NCBI RefSeq assembly: GCF_000018285.1
Contig: NC_009901.1
Coordinates: 4,401,001 to 4,465,000, forward strand
Reading direction: 5' to 3'
DNA: 64,000 bases
Source of the DNA: Shewanella pealeana ATCC 700345
Lineage (GTDB): Bacteria > Pseudomonadota > Gammaproteobacteria > Enterobacterales > Shewanellaceae
Below, one piece after another: positions 18,530 through 27,194 of this stretch (the first letter of the stretch is position 1; each line of letters begins with the position of its first letter). The translations under genes were made by a program, and so were the position numbers. The notes under the pieces are model-generated. The model was not told the DNA's origin and made no database searches. It worked only from the letters and a program-made list of their open reading frames with translations.

Positions 18530-19210
18530 ATGACAATTAAACTACTGATTATTGAAGATAACAGCGATGTGGCGGGGATCCTTGGCGATTTCTTTGAAGC
18601 TAAGGGGATGGAACTCGACTTTGCCGATAACGGTGAACTCGGACTTTCTCTAGCGCAAGCTTTTGATTTCGACGCGATCATACTCGATCTAATGCTGCCT
18701 AAACTCGATGGTCTAAGTCTGTGTAAGGCTCTGCGATCTTTAGGATGTAGCACGCCTATCTTAATGCTCACGGCATTAGATAATAAAAGCGACCTGCTTA
18801 CAGGCTTTGATTGTGGCGCCGATGATTACCTAGGTAAGCCTTTCGATCTCGATGTTGTTGATGCCCGAGTGCAAGCTTTGATAAAGCGTCACCGTGGCCA
18901 AGTGGCCCAAGGGGTGCTCAAGTTTGGCGATATCGAAATCAATATCGCTAAACACCAAGCATCAAGACACAATATGCAGCTTGCGCTCACCCCCATCACT
19001 TACCAGATCTTGTTGCTGCTGATAAAGAGCGCCCCCAACATCGTTAAACGCGAGCAAATCATTGAAGAAATCTGGGGACAAACACCGCCGAGTAGCGATA
19101 TTTTACGCAGTCATATGTACCAGCTTCGCAATCAGCTCGATAAACCCTTTAAGCAGCCAATGCTTGCCACAGTACCTAAAATTGGCTTTAGGCTACAGCT
19201 GGGAGAATAG
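18530..19210 (+). CDS. OmpR-family response regulator
   Basis: 226 residues from the ATG at 18530 (M-T-I-K-L-L-I-I-E-D), the normal N-terminus of the family; an upstream ATG at 18509 adds seven residues. The receiver domain (about 1-120) has the acidic pair E-D, the phospho-acceptor Asp53 in ILDLMLPK and Lys in LGKPF. The C-terminal winged helix (about 130-226) ends KIGFRL. The start has no obvious ribosome site; a TAATAT box lies at 18491-18496. The downstream kinase starts two bases after the stop. PmrA/PhoP-like control of the divergent glycosylation operon is an inference. Confidence 0.92.
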   Translation: MTIKLLIIEDNSDVAGILGDFFEAKGMELDFADNGELGLSLAQAFDFDAIILDLMLPKLDGLSLCKALRSLGCSTPILMLTALDNKSDLLTGFDCGADDYLGKPFDLDVVDARVQALIKRHRGQVAQGVLKFGDIEINIAKHQASRHNMQLALTPITYQILLLLIKSAPNIVKREQIIEEIWGQTPPSSDILRSHMYQLRNQLDKPFKQPMLATVPKIGFRLQLGE

Positions 19211-19212
19211 AT

Positions 19213-20562
19213 TTGCTAAAGCGCTTACTCAACCGTGTGCCATCGGCATCTAAATTACCGCAAAAGCTGCTGATCTATTTCAGCAGTATTGCCTTAATGA
19301 TAGGTCTGACTCTCTATATCTCTATGCTAAGTCTAATGCAGTGGATTGAAGATGAGGTCAACCAACATGAACTCGAGTCCAGCGCTCCCTTTGCCATTAG
19401 TCTATTTCAGCAAGGTGCAAAACAGCCATTACAGATAGGTCTGCATGTTGAGGCCTACTATTCAGCAGAGCTCATTCCAGAACAGTATGGTGACTTAAGC
19501 CAATTTCCAAACGGGTTTTCAGGAGAAGTTGTCGATCGTGGTGAGAGTGGGCTACTGCACGAGATCTTCAACTTTAACTTGTTAGTTAACGATACCCTTG
19601 GTGTCAACAATGAGTTATTCCTCTATCGCAGCGAATTTGAACTCAACGGCACCATGCAGCCTCTCTACCTTATCATGCCATCAGAGAACGTGGAGCTAAG
19701 CGATAGTGAATGGCGATCGATAAACCTATTCGTTCTCGGCTTCATCGGAATGCTATTCCTGCTTTTTGGCTTCGCCATTCATAAGCTAAGCCGCAGATTA
19801 GTCGAACCTGTGGAGCAACTCAGCAAACAGTTACAATCGCCCGAGATGCACAAGACCTTTAATGTACCGCCACAGTCAGCCGCCGAATTTAGTGAGCTTG
19901 CCAATAGCCTCAATGATTATCGCCAACAAAATGAGCAGATGATAAAGCAAGAGCAGGCCTTTGCTCGCTATGCCAGCCACGAGCTGCGCACCCCCATTAC
20001 CGTCATTAGTGGAGCAGCTAAACTGCAAGAGCACAATAATGCCCCTGAGTTTCAGGCTCGCCAGCGAGATAGGATCCAGCGTGCCGCCTTTGAGATGCAA
20101 CATACCGTCGATGCATTGCTGAGCATAGTTAAACAGGAAAAAGGCACAGAAAATAATGACTATAGAGCCCTAGAACTCAAAGAAATCGAACAGATAATCG
20201 CACCATTATTGCTGTTAGCTAATGCTAAAAATATCCACATTATCCTAGACTTCAAACAAGCGCCGCTAATTAAACCGAGTCCCGCCGTACTCAGGATGCT
20301 GCTCAGCAATGTCATTAGCAATGCAATCAATGCCAGTGACTCGGGCGAAATAGCCATCCGCATAGATAAAGAACAGATAGAGATTATCGATATGGGGCGT
20401 GGGCTTAGCTCGTCGGAAAACAGGAATGAAGAGGGTCACGGCCTTGGACTGCTGATTGTCGATAGCCTATGTCAGCGTTATCAATGGCAATTTAGCCTTA
20501 TTGAGATCGCCCCTAAGGGGTGTTGTGCTCGACTCACTTTACCTGTAACCGAAAACAATTAA
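19213..20562 (+). CDS. Sensor histidine kinase
   Basis: 449 residues from a TTG start with a clear GGGAG ribosome site at 19201-19205. Membrane segment about 18-40, periplasmic sensor about 41-170, second membrane segment about 172-195, HAMP-like linker, then HisKA with phospho-acceptor His256 in YASHELRTP and the HATPase domain (N-box SNVISNAINAS, G1 DMGRGLSS, G2 GHGLGL). Periplasmic ligand unknown. Partner of the response regulator just upstream; the pair is likely bicistronic. Confidence 0.92.
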   Translation: MLKRLLNRVPSASKLPQKLLIYFSSIALMIGLTLYISMLSLMQWIEDEVNQHELESSAPFAISLFQQGAKQPLQIGLHVEAYYSAELIPEQYGDLSQFPNGFSGEVVDRGESGLLHEIFNFNLLVNDTLGVNNELFLYRSEFELNGTMQPLYLIMPSENVELSDSEWRSINLFVLGFIGMLFLLFGFAIHKLSRRLVEPVEQLSKQLQSPEMHKTFNVPPQSAAEFSELANSLNDYRQQNEQMIKQEQAFARYASHELRTPITVISGAAKLQEHNNAPEFQARQRDRIQRAAFEMQHTVDALLSIVKQEKGTENNDYRALELKEIEQIIAPLLLLANAKNIHIILDFKQAPLIKPSPAVLRMLLSNVISNAINASDSGEIAIRIDKEQIEIIDMGRGLSSSENRNEEGHGLGLLIVDSLCQRYQWQFSLIEIAPKGCCARLTLPVTENN

Positions 20563-20587
20563 ACACGCCTAAGGTACTCCCCGTTAG

Positions 20588-21163
20588 TCAGCCCTCAATC
20601 TCATTATTGATGGCCTTAGCAATGCGTCGACTGAAAATCACCGACAGATGCAAAATAATGATAAAACGTTTATTGTTGGCGACTCGCCAAAAAGAGCTGG
20701 AACTGGGAACAATCGTAAAATCGATAGGCGTCCAATAAGAGTAAAGCTTTACCCCTTCTAAAACCGCTTCCGATCTCGCAAGCTCTGCAAGCAAGGCACT
20801 CTTAGGCCTGAGTTGTTTAATGCCTTTTGACGGATAAGGTAGATAAGCTAAGTAACTGCCGTTATGGGGAGTCGATAGGCTGAAAAACTGGCTCACACGC
20901 CGCGCCCCACCAAGTTGCTGTAAGTAATAGCGCCCAACAATGCCTCCCATGCTAAACCCCACCAGCACTATGTTAGCGTCGACACCGTACACAGCATCAA
21001 TTTGTTGGCTCAACTCTTTTGCCGCATGCTCGATGCCATGGCGACCATCAAATGGGCTTATCGTGGGCGAAAAGCATTGGTGACCGGCTTGCTGTAATCG
21101 CTTTTGAAGCAAGCGCATCACATGCCCGGTATTAAAAATACCATGCACTAACACCACTTTCAT
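20588..21163 (-). CDS. Alpha/beta hydrolase (lipase/esterase-like)
   Basis: 191 residues. The oxyanion-hole motif VLVHGIFNTG is at the N-terminus, and the nucleophile elbow GFSMGG places the catalytic Ser at residue 71. Family members of this length usually end with a GH or NH motif carrying the catalytic histidine. Here the final segment reads FWRVANNKRFIIILHLSVIF, so which histidine acts is unclear. No signal peptide, hence cytoplasmic. Substrate unknown. Convergent with the histidine kinase gene with only 25 bp between. Confidence 0.8.
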   Translation of the reverse strand: MKVVLVHGIFNTGHVMRLLQKRLQQAGHQCFSPTISPFDGRHGIEHAAKELSQQIDAVYGVDANIVLVGFSMGGIVGRYYLQQLGGARRVSQFFSLSTPHNGSYLAYLPYPSKGIKQLRPKSALLAELARSEAVLEGVKLYSYWTPIDFTIVPSSSSFWRVANNKRFIIILHLSVIFSRRIAKAINNEIEG

Positions 21164-21379
21164 CGGTTTGCTCCTGACAAGACGCTATTACAGCGTACAC
21201 TTTCAGTGTTTATTTGTGCGCCAATTTCCCCCTAGAGTCAAATCATATCAGCCCATGTGCAGAACTCCCCTAGCCCTATTCTCATCGCCTTATCATCAAG
21301 ATTGAGGGTATTTATTTGTGCAATTTTGCTATCATTAGCGCCGTCACCTCTGACAGTATTTCAAATGAGCCCAATATTT

Positions 21380-22417
21380 ATGTCGATCACTACATCGGAC
21401 CCAGCTGCTTTATCTCTTCCTCAAGCATTGGCCCAAGCCATAGCCAAGCGTGCAGATTTCTTACAACAGGCTACTGCGCAGCAAACGGACTGTTACCGAC
21501 TATTTCACGGTACCGTTGAGGGCTGTAATGGACTCAATATTGATCGCTACGGCAACGCATGGCTCATTCAAAGCTTCCATCAGTCACTAACTGATGATGA
21601 GTTAACTGAGGTGACCGAGCAGCTGACTCAACTCGCCGAACTCGCCGTGATCTATAACGATCGTTCAGATAAAAACTCTCGAGTGTTAAACCGATTATCA
21701 GAGGAGCGACAAGCCTTTGCCGAGAGCGAGCAGCAGATGCAAGAAAACGGCATCCAATTTACCAGTAAGCTGCGTCATGAAGGCCAAGATCCTCTACTAT
21801 TTCTCGATATGCGTATCGGTCGAGAATACGTAGCAGCAAATAGCCAAGGCAAGAGTGTATTAAACCTATTCTCCTATACCTGCGGTATTGGCACCGCTGC
21901 GGCCGTTGGCGGTGCGACACGCGTGGTTAACGTCGACTTTTCCTCGTTCGCTCTGGCTGCTGGACGTAAAAATGCCGCACTAAACCAAGCTGAAGATGTG
22001 TGTGAGTTTATTCAAAGTGACGCTTTCCCTGCCTTAAGACAACTTGCCGGACTCAAAGTTGGCGGACGTCGCAATCAAAAACTGCCAGCCTATCCAAAAC
22101 TGAGTGCGACTCAGTTTGACCTAGTTTTTCTCGACCCTCCTAGATACGCCAAGAGCCCATTTGGCATTGTCGACCTAGTGAATGACTATCAGGGCTTGTT
22201 CAAGCCTGCGCTACTCACCACTAAAGCTGGTGGCACTATCGTGTGCTGTAATAACGTAGCAAAAGTTGATCGCGATGAATGGTTTGCAAGCTTAGTCCGC
22301 TGCGTTGAAAAGCAAGGCCGTAAAGTCACTGGCCACACTTGGTTAGATTGCCACGCAGATTTTCCTTCATTTGATGGTAACCATCCACTGAAAATCGTAG
22401 CACTGCAACTGAGTTAA
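21380..22417 (+). CDS. Class I SAM-dependent methyltransferase, RlmI/RlmK-like
   Basis: 345 residues from the ATG at 21380; in-frame upstream starts exist at 21365 and 21257 (GTG), but the extra residues look non-coding. Features: an N-terminal region with DCYRLFHGTVEGCNGLNIDRYG as in the RlmI/PUA group, SAM motif VLNLFSYTCGIGTAAAVGG, and catalytic motif FLDPPRYAKS (DPPR type, with a cysteine later in CCNN). Probably modifies rRNA, but the target base cannot be told from sequence. The gene's last ten codons and stop are repeated twice more downstream (see 22385-22623). Confidence 0.82.
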   Translation: MSITTSDPAALSLPQALAQAIAKRADFLQQATAQQTDCYRLFHGTVEGCNGLNIDRYGNAWLIQSFHQSLTDDELTEVTEQLTQLAELAVIYNDRSDKNSRVLNRLSEERQAFAESEQQMQENGIQFTSKLRHEGQDPLLFLDMRIGREYVAANSQGKSVLNLFSYTCGIGTAAAVGGATRVVNVDFSSFALAAGRKNAALNQAEDVCEFIQSDAFPALRQLAGLKVGGRRNQKLPAYPKLSATQFDLVFLDPPRYAKSPFGIVDLVNDYQGLFKPALLTTKAGGTIVCCNNVAKVDRDEWFASLVRCVEKQGRKVTGHTWLDCHADFPSFDGNHPLKIVALQLS

Positions 22418-22623
22418 CCCCGTTCGATTACCTGATAGAAGATAGCGACTCATTGATGACAACCTCTGTTGATGATAGCTATCCATTCCACTGAAAATCG
22501 TGGCGCTGCAGCTTAGTTAACCCCGTTCGATTACCAGATAGAAGATAGCGACTCATTGATGACAACTTCTGTTGATGATAGCTATTTATTCCACTAAAAA
22601 TCGTGGCTCTGCAGCTGAGTTAA
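22385..22623 (+). repeat. 103-bp tandem repeat (2.3 copies) containing the end of the methyltransferase gene
   Basis: Copies start at 22385, 22488 and 22591, spaced exactly 103 bp. Each begins with 33 bp encoding P-L-K-I-V-A-L-Q-L-S-stop; copies 1 and 2 are then followed by 70 bp of near-identical non-coding sequence, and copy 3 ends after the stop. Within the 33 bp the three copies differ at five positions, all third-codon and all synonymous. The 70-bp part holds a GATAGC...GCTATC inverted repeat. Confidence 0.96.
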
Positions 22624-23024
22624 TTGCAAAATATAAAGACGAATAGATTTAAATCAGTACGATAAAAAACACTACACGGTTAAAAAGGTGGGCTTTAAAC
22701 CCTCCTTTTTAACCACCTATCAGCCAGCCAGCCCTCAACACCGTATAAACAACCGTTTACTCACTAGCAAATCGCCAATATTCAAGCCCTAACTAGGCCA
22801 GTATAAATACTCACTTCTTAACGCAAAACGCCTCCCAAGTTAAGCATAAGCTAATAAAATTAAAAAACATAAAAATCAGCCATATAAAAATAAAATACTC
22901 TAAAAATTAGTTTTTTAATTCTCCGTATATAAATTAAACTTTACTTTCCATATTAAAAGCATAAAATCCGCATCCTCAAACCAACATTCAAACCTTAAAA
23001 AGTATCATTCTATAGGAGATAGAG
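22418..23024. other. Long intergenic region, methyltransferase to MFS gene
   Basis: Holds the extra copies of the 103-bp repeat (to 22623), a long hairpin (22678-22714), and then about 200 bp of very A/T-rich sequence (22840-22980) before the MFS gene. I see no further gene. Confidence 0.7.
22678..22714. terminator. Long hairpin, probable terminator
   Basis: GGTTAAAAAGG (22678-22688) pairs with CCTTTTTAACC (22704-22714), and the interior GGG/CCC extends it. No T-run follows, but the T-rich arm may serve; otherwise it is a stable RNA end. Confidence 0.5.
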
Positions 23025-24194
23025 GTGGAAAATTCTGCCTACAAACCATATAAAAACAGTACGTTCGTACCTGTTGCTGGTTTATCATTTTTCGCAATTG
23101 CATCTGGCTTCTTAATGAGTCTAATTCCACTGTCATTGGCATCATTTGGCATGGATAGCTCATTGGTCGCATGGTTAGCGAGCATCTTCTATTTAGGTAT
23201 TTTAGTTGGCACAACTTGTATTCAAAATATCGTGGCTAAAGTTGGCCATCGATTTTCTTTAATCTTGTTCTTAGCCATGCTAACTCTGACGATTGTTGCC
23301 ATGCTTGTCATCCCTACGGCAACTGTGTGGTTAATTGCCCGCTTTATTGCAGGCTTTGCCGTAGCTGGCGTATTTGTTGTGGTTGAATCATGGTTACTCA
23401 TGGCCGATAGCGCTAAGCAAAGAGCTAAGCGTTTAGGCTTATACATGACCTCACTTTACGGCGGCAGTGCACTAGGCCAGCTGGCGATTGGCCCCTTAGG
23501 CGTCAATGGCAACACCCCTTTTTACTGGGTTATCGGCTTATTAATGTTAGCAATCTTGCCCCCTCTTTTAGTTAAAAAGGGTCAGCCAGAGAGTATGGAA
23601 CATCAGAAAATAAGCTTGCGTGAAGTTAAGAAAATTAGCCTGCCTGCGGTTATTGGCTGTTTAGTGTCAGGCATGCTGTTAGGCCCGATTTATGGCCTAA
23701 TGCCAAGCTATATTAATGGCCAGTTTGCCAGTAACGAGCGTACTGCATTTTTAATGGCAATCATTATTCTAGGCGGCATGTTAGTGCAGCCTTTAGTGAG
23801 CTATTTATCGACTCGAATTAGCAAAAGCTTATTGATGGCGCTATTTTGCTTACTCGGCACTATTGGTATCGTAGGGATTGCCGATGGCACCTCAGTGTCT
23901 TTTGTTACCACTTGCTACTTCTTACTAGGCGCAAGTTGCTTTGCCCTTTACCCTATTGCGATTACCCTCGCCTGTGAGACGATGGCATTAGAGAAGATAG
24001 TTGCCGCAACCGAACTAATGCTACTTAGCTATAGTGTCGGCTCAGTATTTGGCCCTGTGATTGCAGAGCACAGCAGTACTTCGGCGCACTCGTTGATCAC
24101 TTACTTAGCCGTAGTGTTAACGACTACGTCAATTTATATGCTAATTAAAAGCCTGCAAAATACCCGCAGTGGCCACACGCCTGCGATTGGCTAA
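23025..24194 (+). CDS. MFS transporter (YcaD-like)
   Basis: 389 residues from a GTG start with a good AGGAGATAGAG ribosome site. Twelve hydrophobic segments. Family signs include the loop GHRF after the second segment and the R-rich stretch AKQRAKRLGLYMTSLYGGSALGQL, as in the YcaD/UMF-type group of major facilitator proteins. Substrate unknown; an efflux role is common in the family. Terminator at 24214-24238. Upstream DNA is A/T-rich, which may mean nucleoid-protein control, but this is inference. Confidence 0.88.
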   Translation: MENSAYKPYKNSTFVPVAGLSFFAIASGFLMSLIPLSLASFGMDSSLVAWLASIFYLGILVGTTCIQNIVAKVGHRFSLILFLAMLTLTIVAMLVIPTATVWLIARFIAGFAVAGVFVVVESWLLMADSAKQRAKRLGLYMTSLYGGSALGQLAIGPLGVNGNTPFYWVIGLLMLAILPPLLVKKGQPESMEHQKISLREVKKISLPAVIGCLVSGMLLGPIYGLMPSYINGQFASNERTAFLMAIIILGGMLVQPLVSYLSTRISKSLLMALFCLLGTIGIVGIADGTSVSFVTTCYFLLGASCFALYPIAITLACETMALEKIVAATELMLLSYSVGSVFGPVIAEHSSTSAHSLITYLAVVLTTTSIYMLIKSLQNTRSGHTPAIG

Positions 24195-24213
24195 CAGCCA
24201 CTAACTAATACAC

Positions 24214-24238
24214 AAAGCGCAGCGAAAGCTGCGCTTTT
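24214..24238 (+). terminator. Intrinsic terminator after the MFS gene
   Basis: AAAGCGCAGC / GCTGCGCTTT with a GAAA loop and a short T-run. Confidence 0.88.
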
Positions 24239-24377
24239 GCTATCTATCGCTATGTCAAAAAATCCCCACGTACTACAGGGGGCGATTTTTTAGTGAAAAA
24301 GCACTAAAATACAGCCTGTATGGTTTTCCATGATAGATAACCATCATAGTTAGCCGACCCCCTTGCTAGCCATAGCT

Positions 24378-24412
24378 AGCAAAATTAGTCAGCAAAATTA
24401 GTCAGCAAAATT
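24378..24412 (+). repeat. 13-bp tandem repeat upstream of rlmC
   Basis: Two exact copies of AGCAAAATTAGTC (24378-24390, 24391-24403) and 9 bp of a third (24404-24412), about 30 bp before the rlmC start. Same unit length as the rapZ repeat but a different sequence. Confidence 0.95.
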
Positions 24413-24442
24413 GTCGTCCCAACGCTTTAGAGAACCCAATCA

Positions 24443-25579
24443 GTGAAATGTGCCCACTTTGATCAGCAGCAGTGTCTTTCTTGCCGCCATATTAAACAAT
24501 CCATGTCAGTGCAAGTCGCAGCTAAGTCGCAGGTGCTAAGCCAACTTCTGAGTGACTTCGAAGTTGAGCAGTGGCACGAGCCAGTATTTGGCCCAGACAG
24601 TGGTTTTCGTAATAAAGCTAAAATGGTCGTACTCGGCGCGGCCCATCAGCCAATCCTTGGGATCGTGACCCCGACAGGTGAGCCAGTAAGCTTATGTGAT
24701 TGCAACTTGTACCCAGAGGATATGCAGCTGTTGCTGCATCGCTTAGAACAGTTTGTGCGCCAAGCAGGCATACCACCTTATAATGTCGACAAAGCAAAAG
24801 GTGAGCTTAAGTTTATTTTGCTGACCCGCAGTCAAATCAAAGGCGAATACCTACTGCGCTTTGTACTCAAGTCTCACAAGTCTATCGAGCGTATTGAACG
24901 CGAGCTACCAAAGCTATTAAGCGAGTACCCGCAGATCAAAGTGGTGTCGGTAAACATTCAGCCTGTGCATATGGCCATTCTCGAAGGTGAAGAGGAGATC
25001 TTCTTAACCGAAGAGACCCGCTTGTCTGAGCAATTTAACGATGTGCCACTGTTTATTCGCCCAAAAAGTTTCTTTCAGACTCATCCACAAATTGCAGCCA
25101 AACTTTACCAAACTGCTCGCGAGTGGGTTGCCGAGCTAAAACCTAGCTCATTGTGGGATCTTTTCTGTGGTGTGGGTGGCTTTGGTCTGCACTGCGCGTC
25201 AAAAACGATTCCATTGACTGGCATTGAAATCTCAAGCGAGGCTATTGCCTGCGCCAAAATATCTGCAGAAACCATGGGATTAACTCAAGTGGATTTCACC
25301 GCGCTTGATTCGACCGGTTTTGCACAAGGTTGTGATGCCACTGACAAGCCAGATGTGGTCATAGTTAATCCGCCAAGACGTGGCATAGGTGAAAGCTTGT
25401 GTCAGTCACTGTCAGATTTTGCTCCTAAAGCCATCTTGTACTCAAGCTGTAACCCACACACCTTAGCTAAAGATTTAGCCAATATTCAGGGCTACCATAT
25501 TCAAAAGGTACAGCTATTCGATATGTTCCCGCACACGGATCACTTCGAAGTCTTAGTAATGCTAGTTAAGCCTAGTTAA
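24443..25579 (+). CDS. rlmC: 23S rRNA (uracil-747-C5)-methyltransferase RlmC
   Basis: 378 residues, close to E. coli RlmC (375). The Fe-S cluster cysteines are visible at the N-terminus (Cys3, Cys11, Cys14 in [15 protein letters not shown]) and again in [11 protein letters not shown] motif [14 protein letters not shown], then VNPPRRG, and the catalytic Cys near residue 336 in YSSCNPHTL. It lacks an N-terminal TRAM domain, which separates RlmC from RlmD and TrmA-like relatives. No clear ribosome site is seen before the ATG. Confidence 0.93.
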   Translation: MKCAHFDQQQCLSCRHIKQSMSVQVAAKSQVLSQLLSDFEVEQWHEPVFGPDSGFRNKAKMVVLGAAHQPILGIVTPTGEPVSLCDCNLYPEDMQLLLHRLEQFVRQAGIPPYNVDKAKGELKFILLTRSQIKGEYLLRFVLKSHKSIERIERELPKLLSEYPQIKVVSVNIQPVHMAILEGEEEIFLTEETRLSEQFNDVPLFIRPKSFFQTHPQIAAKLYQTAREWVAELKPSSLWDLFCGVGGFGLHCASKTIPLTGIEISSEAIACAKISAETMGLTQVDFTALDSTGFAQGCDATDKPDVVIVNPPRRGIGESLCQSLSDFAPKAILYSSCNPHTLAKDLANIQGYHIQKVQLFDMFPHTDHFEVLVMLVKPS

Positions 25580-25883
25580 CTTCTGATTATCTCCTTGTAA
25601 TGTCAATAGCACTCAGGCTTAGTTCATTTTGAAGCTAAGCCTACTTCTTCTTTTCTTCGCTCGATTTTCAAACAACAAAAATTCAAGTATCACTTACATT
25701 AATCCTTTATAAATTAGTATGATACAATAAACCACCCGCAAAACATGATCCAGTTCACAACAATCCCATCTTCAAACCGGCAAATGTGACTCAACCCAAG
25801 ATAACGCGTCATATTGTCCAATATGAATATCATTACGCCTTGAAGCTCCTTATAATAATGTCTTTATTATTAAGGATATACTC
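25580..25883. other. Intergenic region before the molbindin gene
   Basis: Carries the inverted repeat at 25810-25825 and a TATAAT box at 25851-25856; otherwise no feature seen. Confidence 0.6.
25810..25825. promoter_or_regulatory. Inverted repeat near the molbindin promoter (possible ModE-type operator)
   Basis: CATATTG-TC-CAATATG, a perfect 7-bp inverted repeat about 25 bp upstream of TATAAT (25851-25856). The ATAT-N6-ATAT core recalls ModE sites, which would suit a molybdate-binding protein gene, but flanking CG blocks do not match well. Confidence 0.4.
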
Positions 25884-26093
25884 ATGAAAATCAGCGCACG
25901 CAACACCCTAAACGGCACTATCAAGTCAATCGAAGAAGGTTCTGTAAACAACGAAGTTGTTATCGAACTAGCACCAGGTGTTGAAATCACTTCAGTTGTA
26001 ACTAAGAAGTCTTGCGAGCAACTAGGTCTAGTTGTTGGTGGTTCAGCTTACGCTATCATCAAAGCAAGCAACGTAATGGTTGCAGTAGACTAA
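25884..26093 (+). CDS. Molbindin (single Mop domain protein)
   Basis: 69 residues that form one complete Mop (TOBE-type) domain: MKISARNTLNGTIKSIEEG, then VVIELAPGVEITSVVT and the closing GGSAYAIIKASNVMVAVD. Such molbindins form hexamers that store or buffer molybdate or tungstate in the cytoplasm. AAGGATATACTC gives a strong ribosome site. Codons are markedly optimal (for example repeated GGT, CGC, ACT, AAG), which suggests high expression. It sits alone, with its own promoter region and a strong terminator. Confidence 0.93.
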   Translation: MKISARNTLNGTIKSIEEGSVNNEVVIELAPGVEITSVVTKKSCEQLGLVVGGSAYAIIKASNVMVAVD

Positions 26094-26123
26094 TACTAGT
26101 CAACATAAGCAAATGCTTAATAG

Positions 26124-26157
26124 AAAGCCGCCAACACATGAGTGTTGGCGGCTTTTT
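26124..26157 (+). terminator. Strong intrinsic terminator after the molbindin gene
   Basis: 14-bp stem AAAGCCGCCAACAC / GTGTTGGCGGCTTT, loop ATGA, then TTT. Confidence 0.95.
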
Positions 26158-26212
26158 TGTTTTCTGTGATTTAAGGTATTAGAGGCCAATAGATATTAGA
26201 GACGAATTTATA

Positions 26213-26536
26213 TTACAGGCCTGTCAGCGCACTAATCGAACCTATGATAATCAGAGAGATCCCCGCTAAGATGATGTACTTTACCCGGGTAGCACGTTTA
26301 TAGGCCAGCAAACCAGCGTACTGAATATCTATGTTCTCAGAGTTTTCAAACCCTCGGCTCAGCGTCCAGCTAAATAGCGTCATACGATCAAAAGAGGAGA
26401 TAAAACTAGCTTTAGATCCCTGCAAAGAATCCCATAGCGCTCTATCATGCAGCTTTAACACTCGGTTAAGCTCTGGCAAGCCCATAAAGGCTAATCCCAG
26501 AAACATAATCATAAAACCTAATGCCAGTACAGCCAT
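26213..26536 (-). CDS. Small membrane protein of unknown function
   Basis: 107 residues. One hydrophobic helix at each end (about 2-20 and 88-106), with a polar, basic middle part including RATRVKYIILAGISL before the last helix. The layout recalls UspB, but sequence similarity is too weak to assign it. AGGGAGG precedes the ATG on the minus strand. It stands alone between the molbindin terminator and the NifX-like gene. Confidence 0.6.
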   Translation of the reverse strand: MAVLALGFMIMFLGLAFMGLPELNRVLKLHDRALWDSLQGSKASFISSFDRMTLFSWTLSRGFENSENIDIQYAGLLAYKRATRVKYIILAGISLIIIGSISALTGL

Positions 26537-26643
26537 AACGTCCTCCCTTGACGAAATACTCTTCTAACATCGGATATTTTTCGACAGATGTAAAGCCGAC
26601 ATTGGTTATCGCACGACTTCCTCAGCTCCTTTGACTGTTTTTA

Positions 26644-27192
26644 CTATTTAATGCTTCTAAAGCTGGCGTATTGCACTTCGCCTGACAACTGAGTCGGAGA
26701 CATCTTAACTAACCTAGGATCTAAGATGTTGCTCGATGCCGCTTTACCACTGCAACCACAGCCACTAGAAGAGCCACTAGAAGAGCCACTACTGCAACCA
26801 CAGCCACCACTCGAACCACCACAGCAGCCACCCTTTTTCTCATGGTTTAACGAGGCACGACCTTGGCTCGCATCCACCAAACGGTGATTCAGATCTTTTG
26901 CCCTGCAGAGCAATTCGTCCAAGCCCAAAGTATTATCCGCCTGACTCACGCTAATGCCTGCATCGAGCAGCTTTCCTAGCATGCGCTCGCCAATATGCTG
27001 CACCACGACGATATCGGTTTTATGGTCGATGATAAGATTCAACATCGCCTTTTTGGCGCTACATCCACCGCTCATGGCTGGATTATCATAACTAGCAATG
27101 AGTTGCTGATGCTCATCATAAAAGCTTATCTGTGGAGCTTTAGTAAAGTGAGTCGCCAAACGATCTCGACTCATCGGAATAGCAATGACCAT
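26644..27192 (-). CDS. NifX/NifB-C-terminal-like iron-molybdenum cofactor family protein with Cys-rich segment
   Basis: 182 residues. The first about 105 residues are the dinitrogenase FeMo-cofactor biosynthesis fold (MVIAIPMSRDRLATHF, FYDEHQQLIASYDNP, KTDIVVVQHIGERML). Then comes a Gly/Ser/Cys-rich segment (about 119-150) with CC and CGC motifs and SSSG repeats, probably metal binding. No nitrogenase genes are nearby, so it belongs with the NifX-like proteins found in non-fixing bacteria, where Fe-S or metal-cluster handling is presumed. The DUF134 gene ends 2 bp before its start, so the two are co-expressed. Confidence 0.85.
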   Translation of the reverse strand: MVIAIPMSRDRLATHFTKAPQISFYDEHQQLIASYDNPAMSGGCSAKKAMLNLIIDHKTDIVVVQHIGERMLGKLLDAGISVSQADNTLGLDELLCRAKDLNHRLVDASQGRASLNHEKKGGCCGGSSGGCGCSSGSSSGSSSGCGCSGKAASSNILDPRLVKMSPTQLSGEVQYASFRSIK

Positions 27193-27194
27193 GA

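Noticed and set aside
22385..22623. CRISPR-like spacing of repeats
   Set aside because: The 70-bp 'spacers' are nearly identical to each other, so this is one 103-bp tandem repeat, not a CRISPR array.
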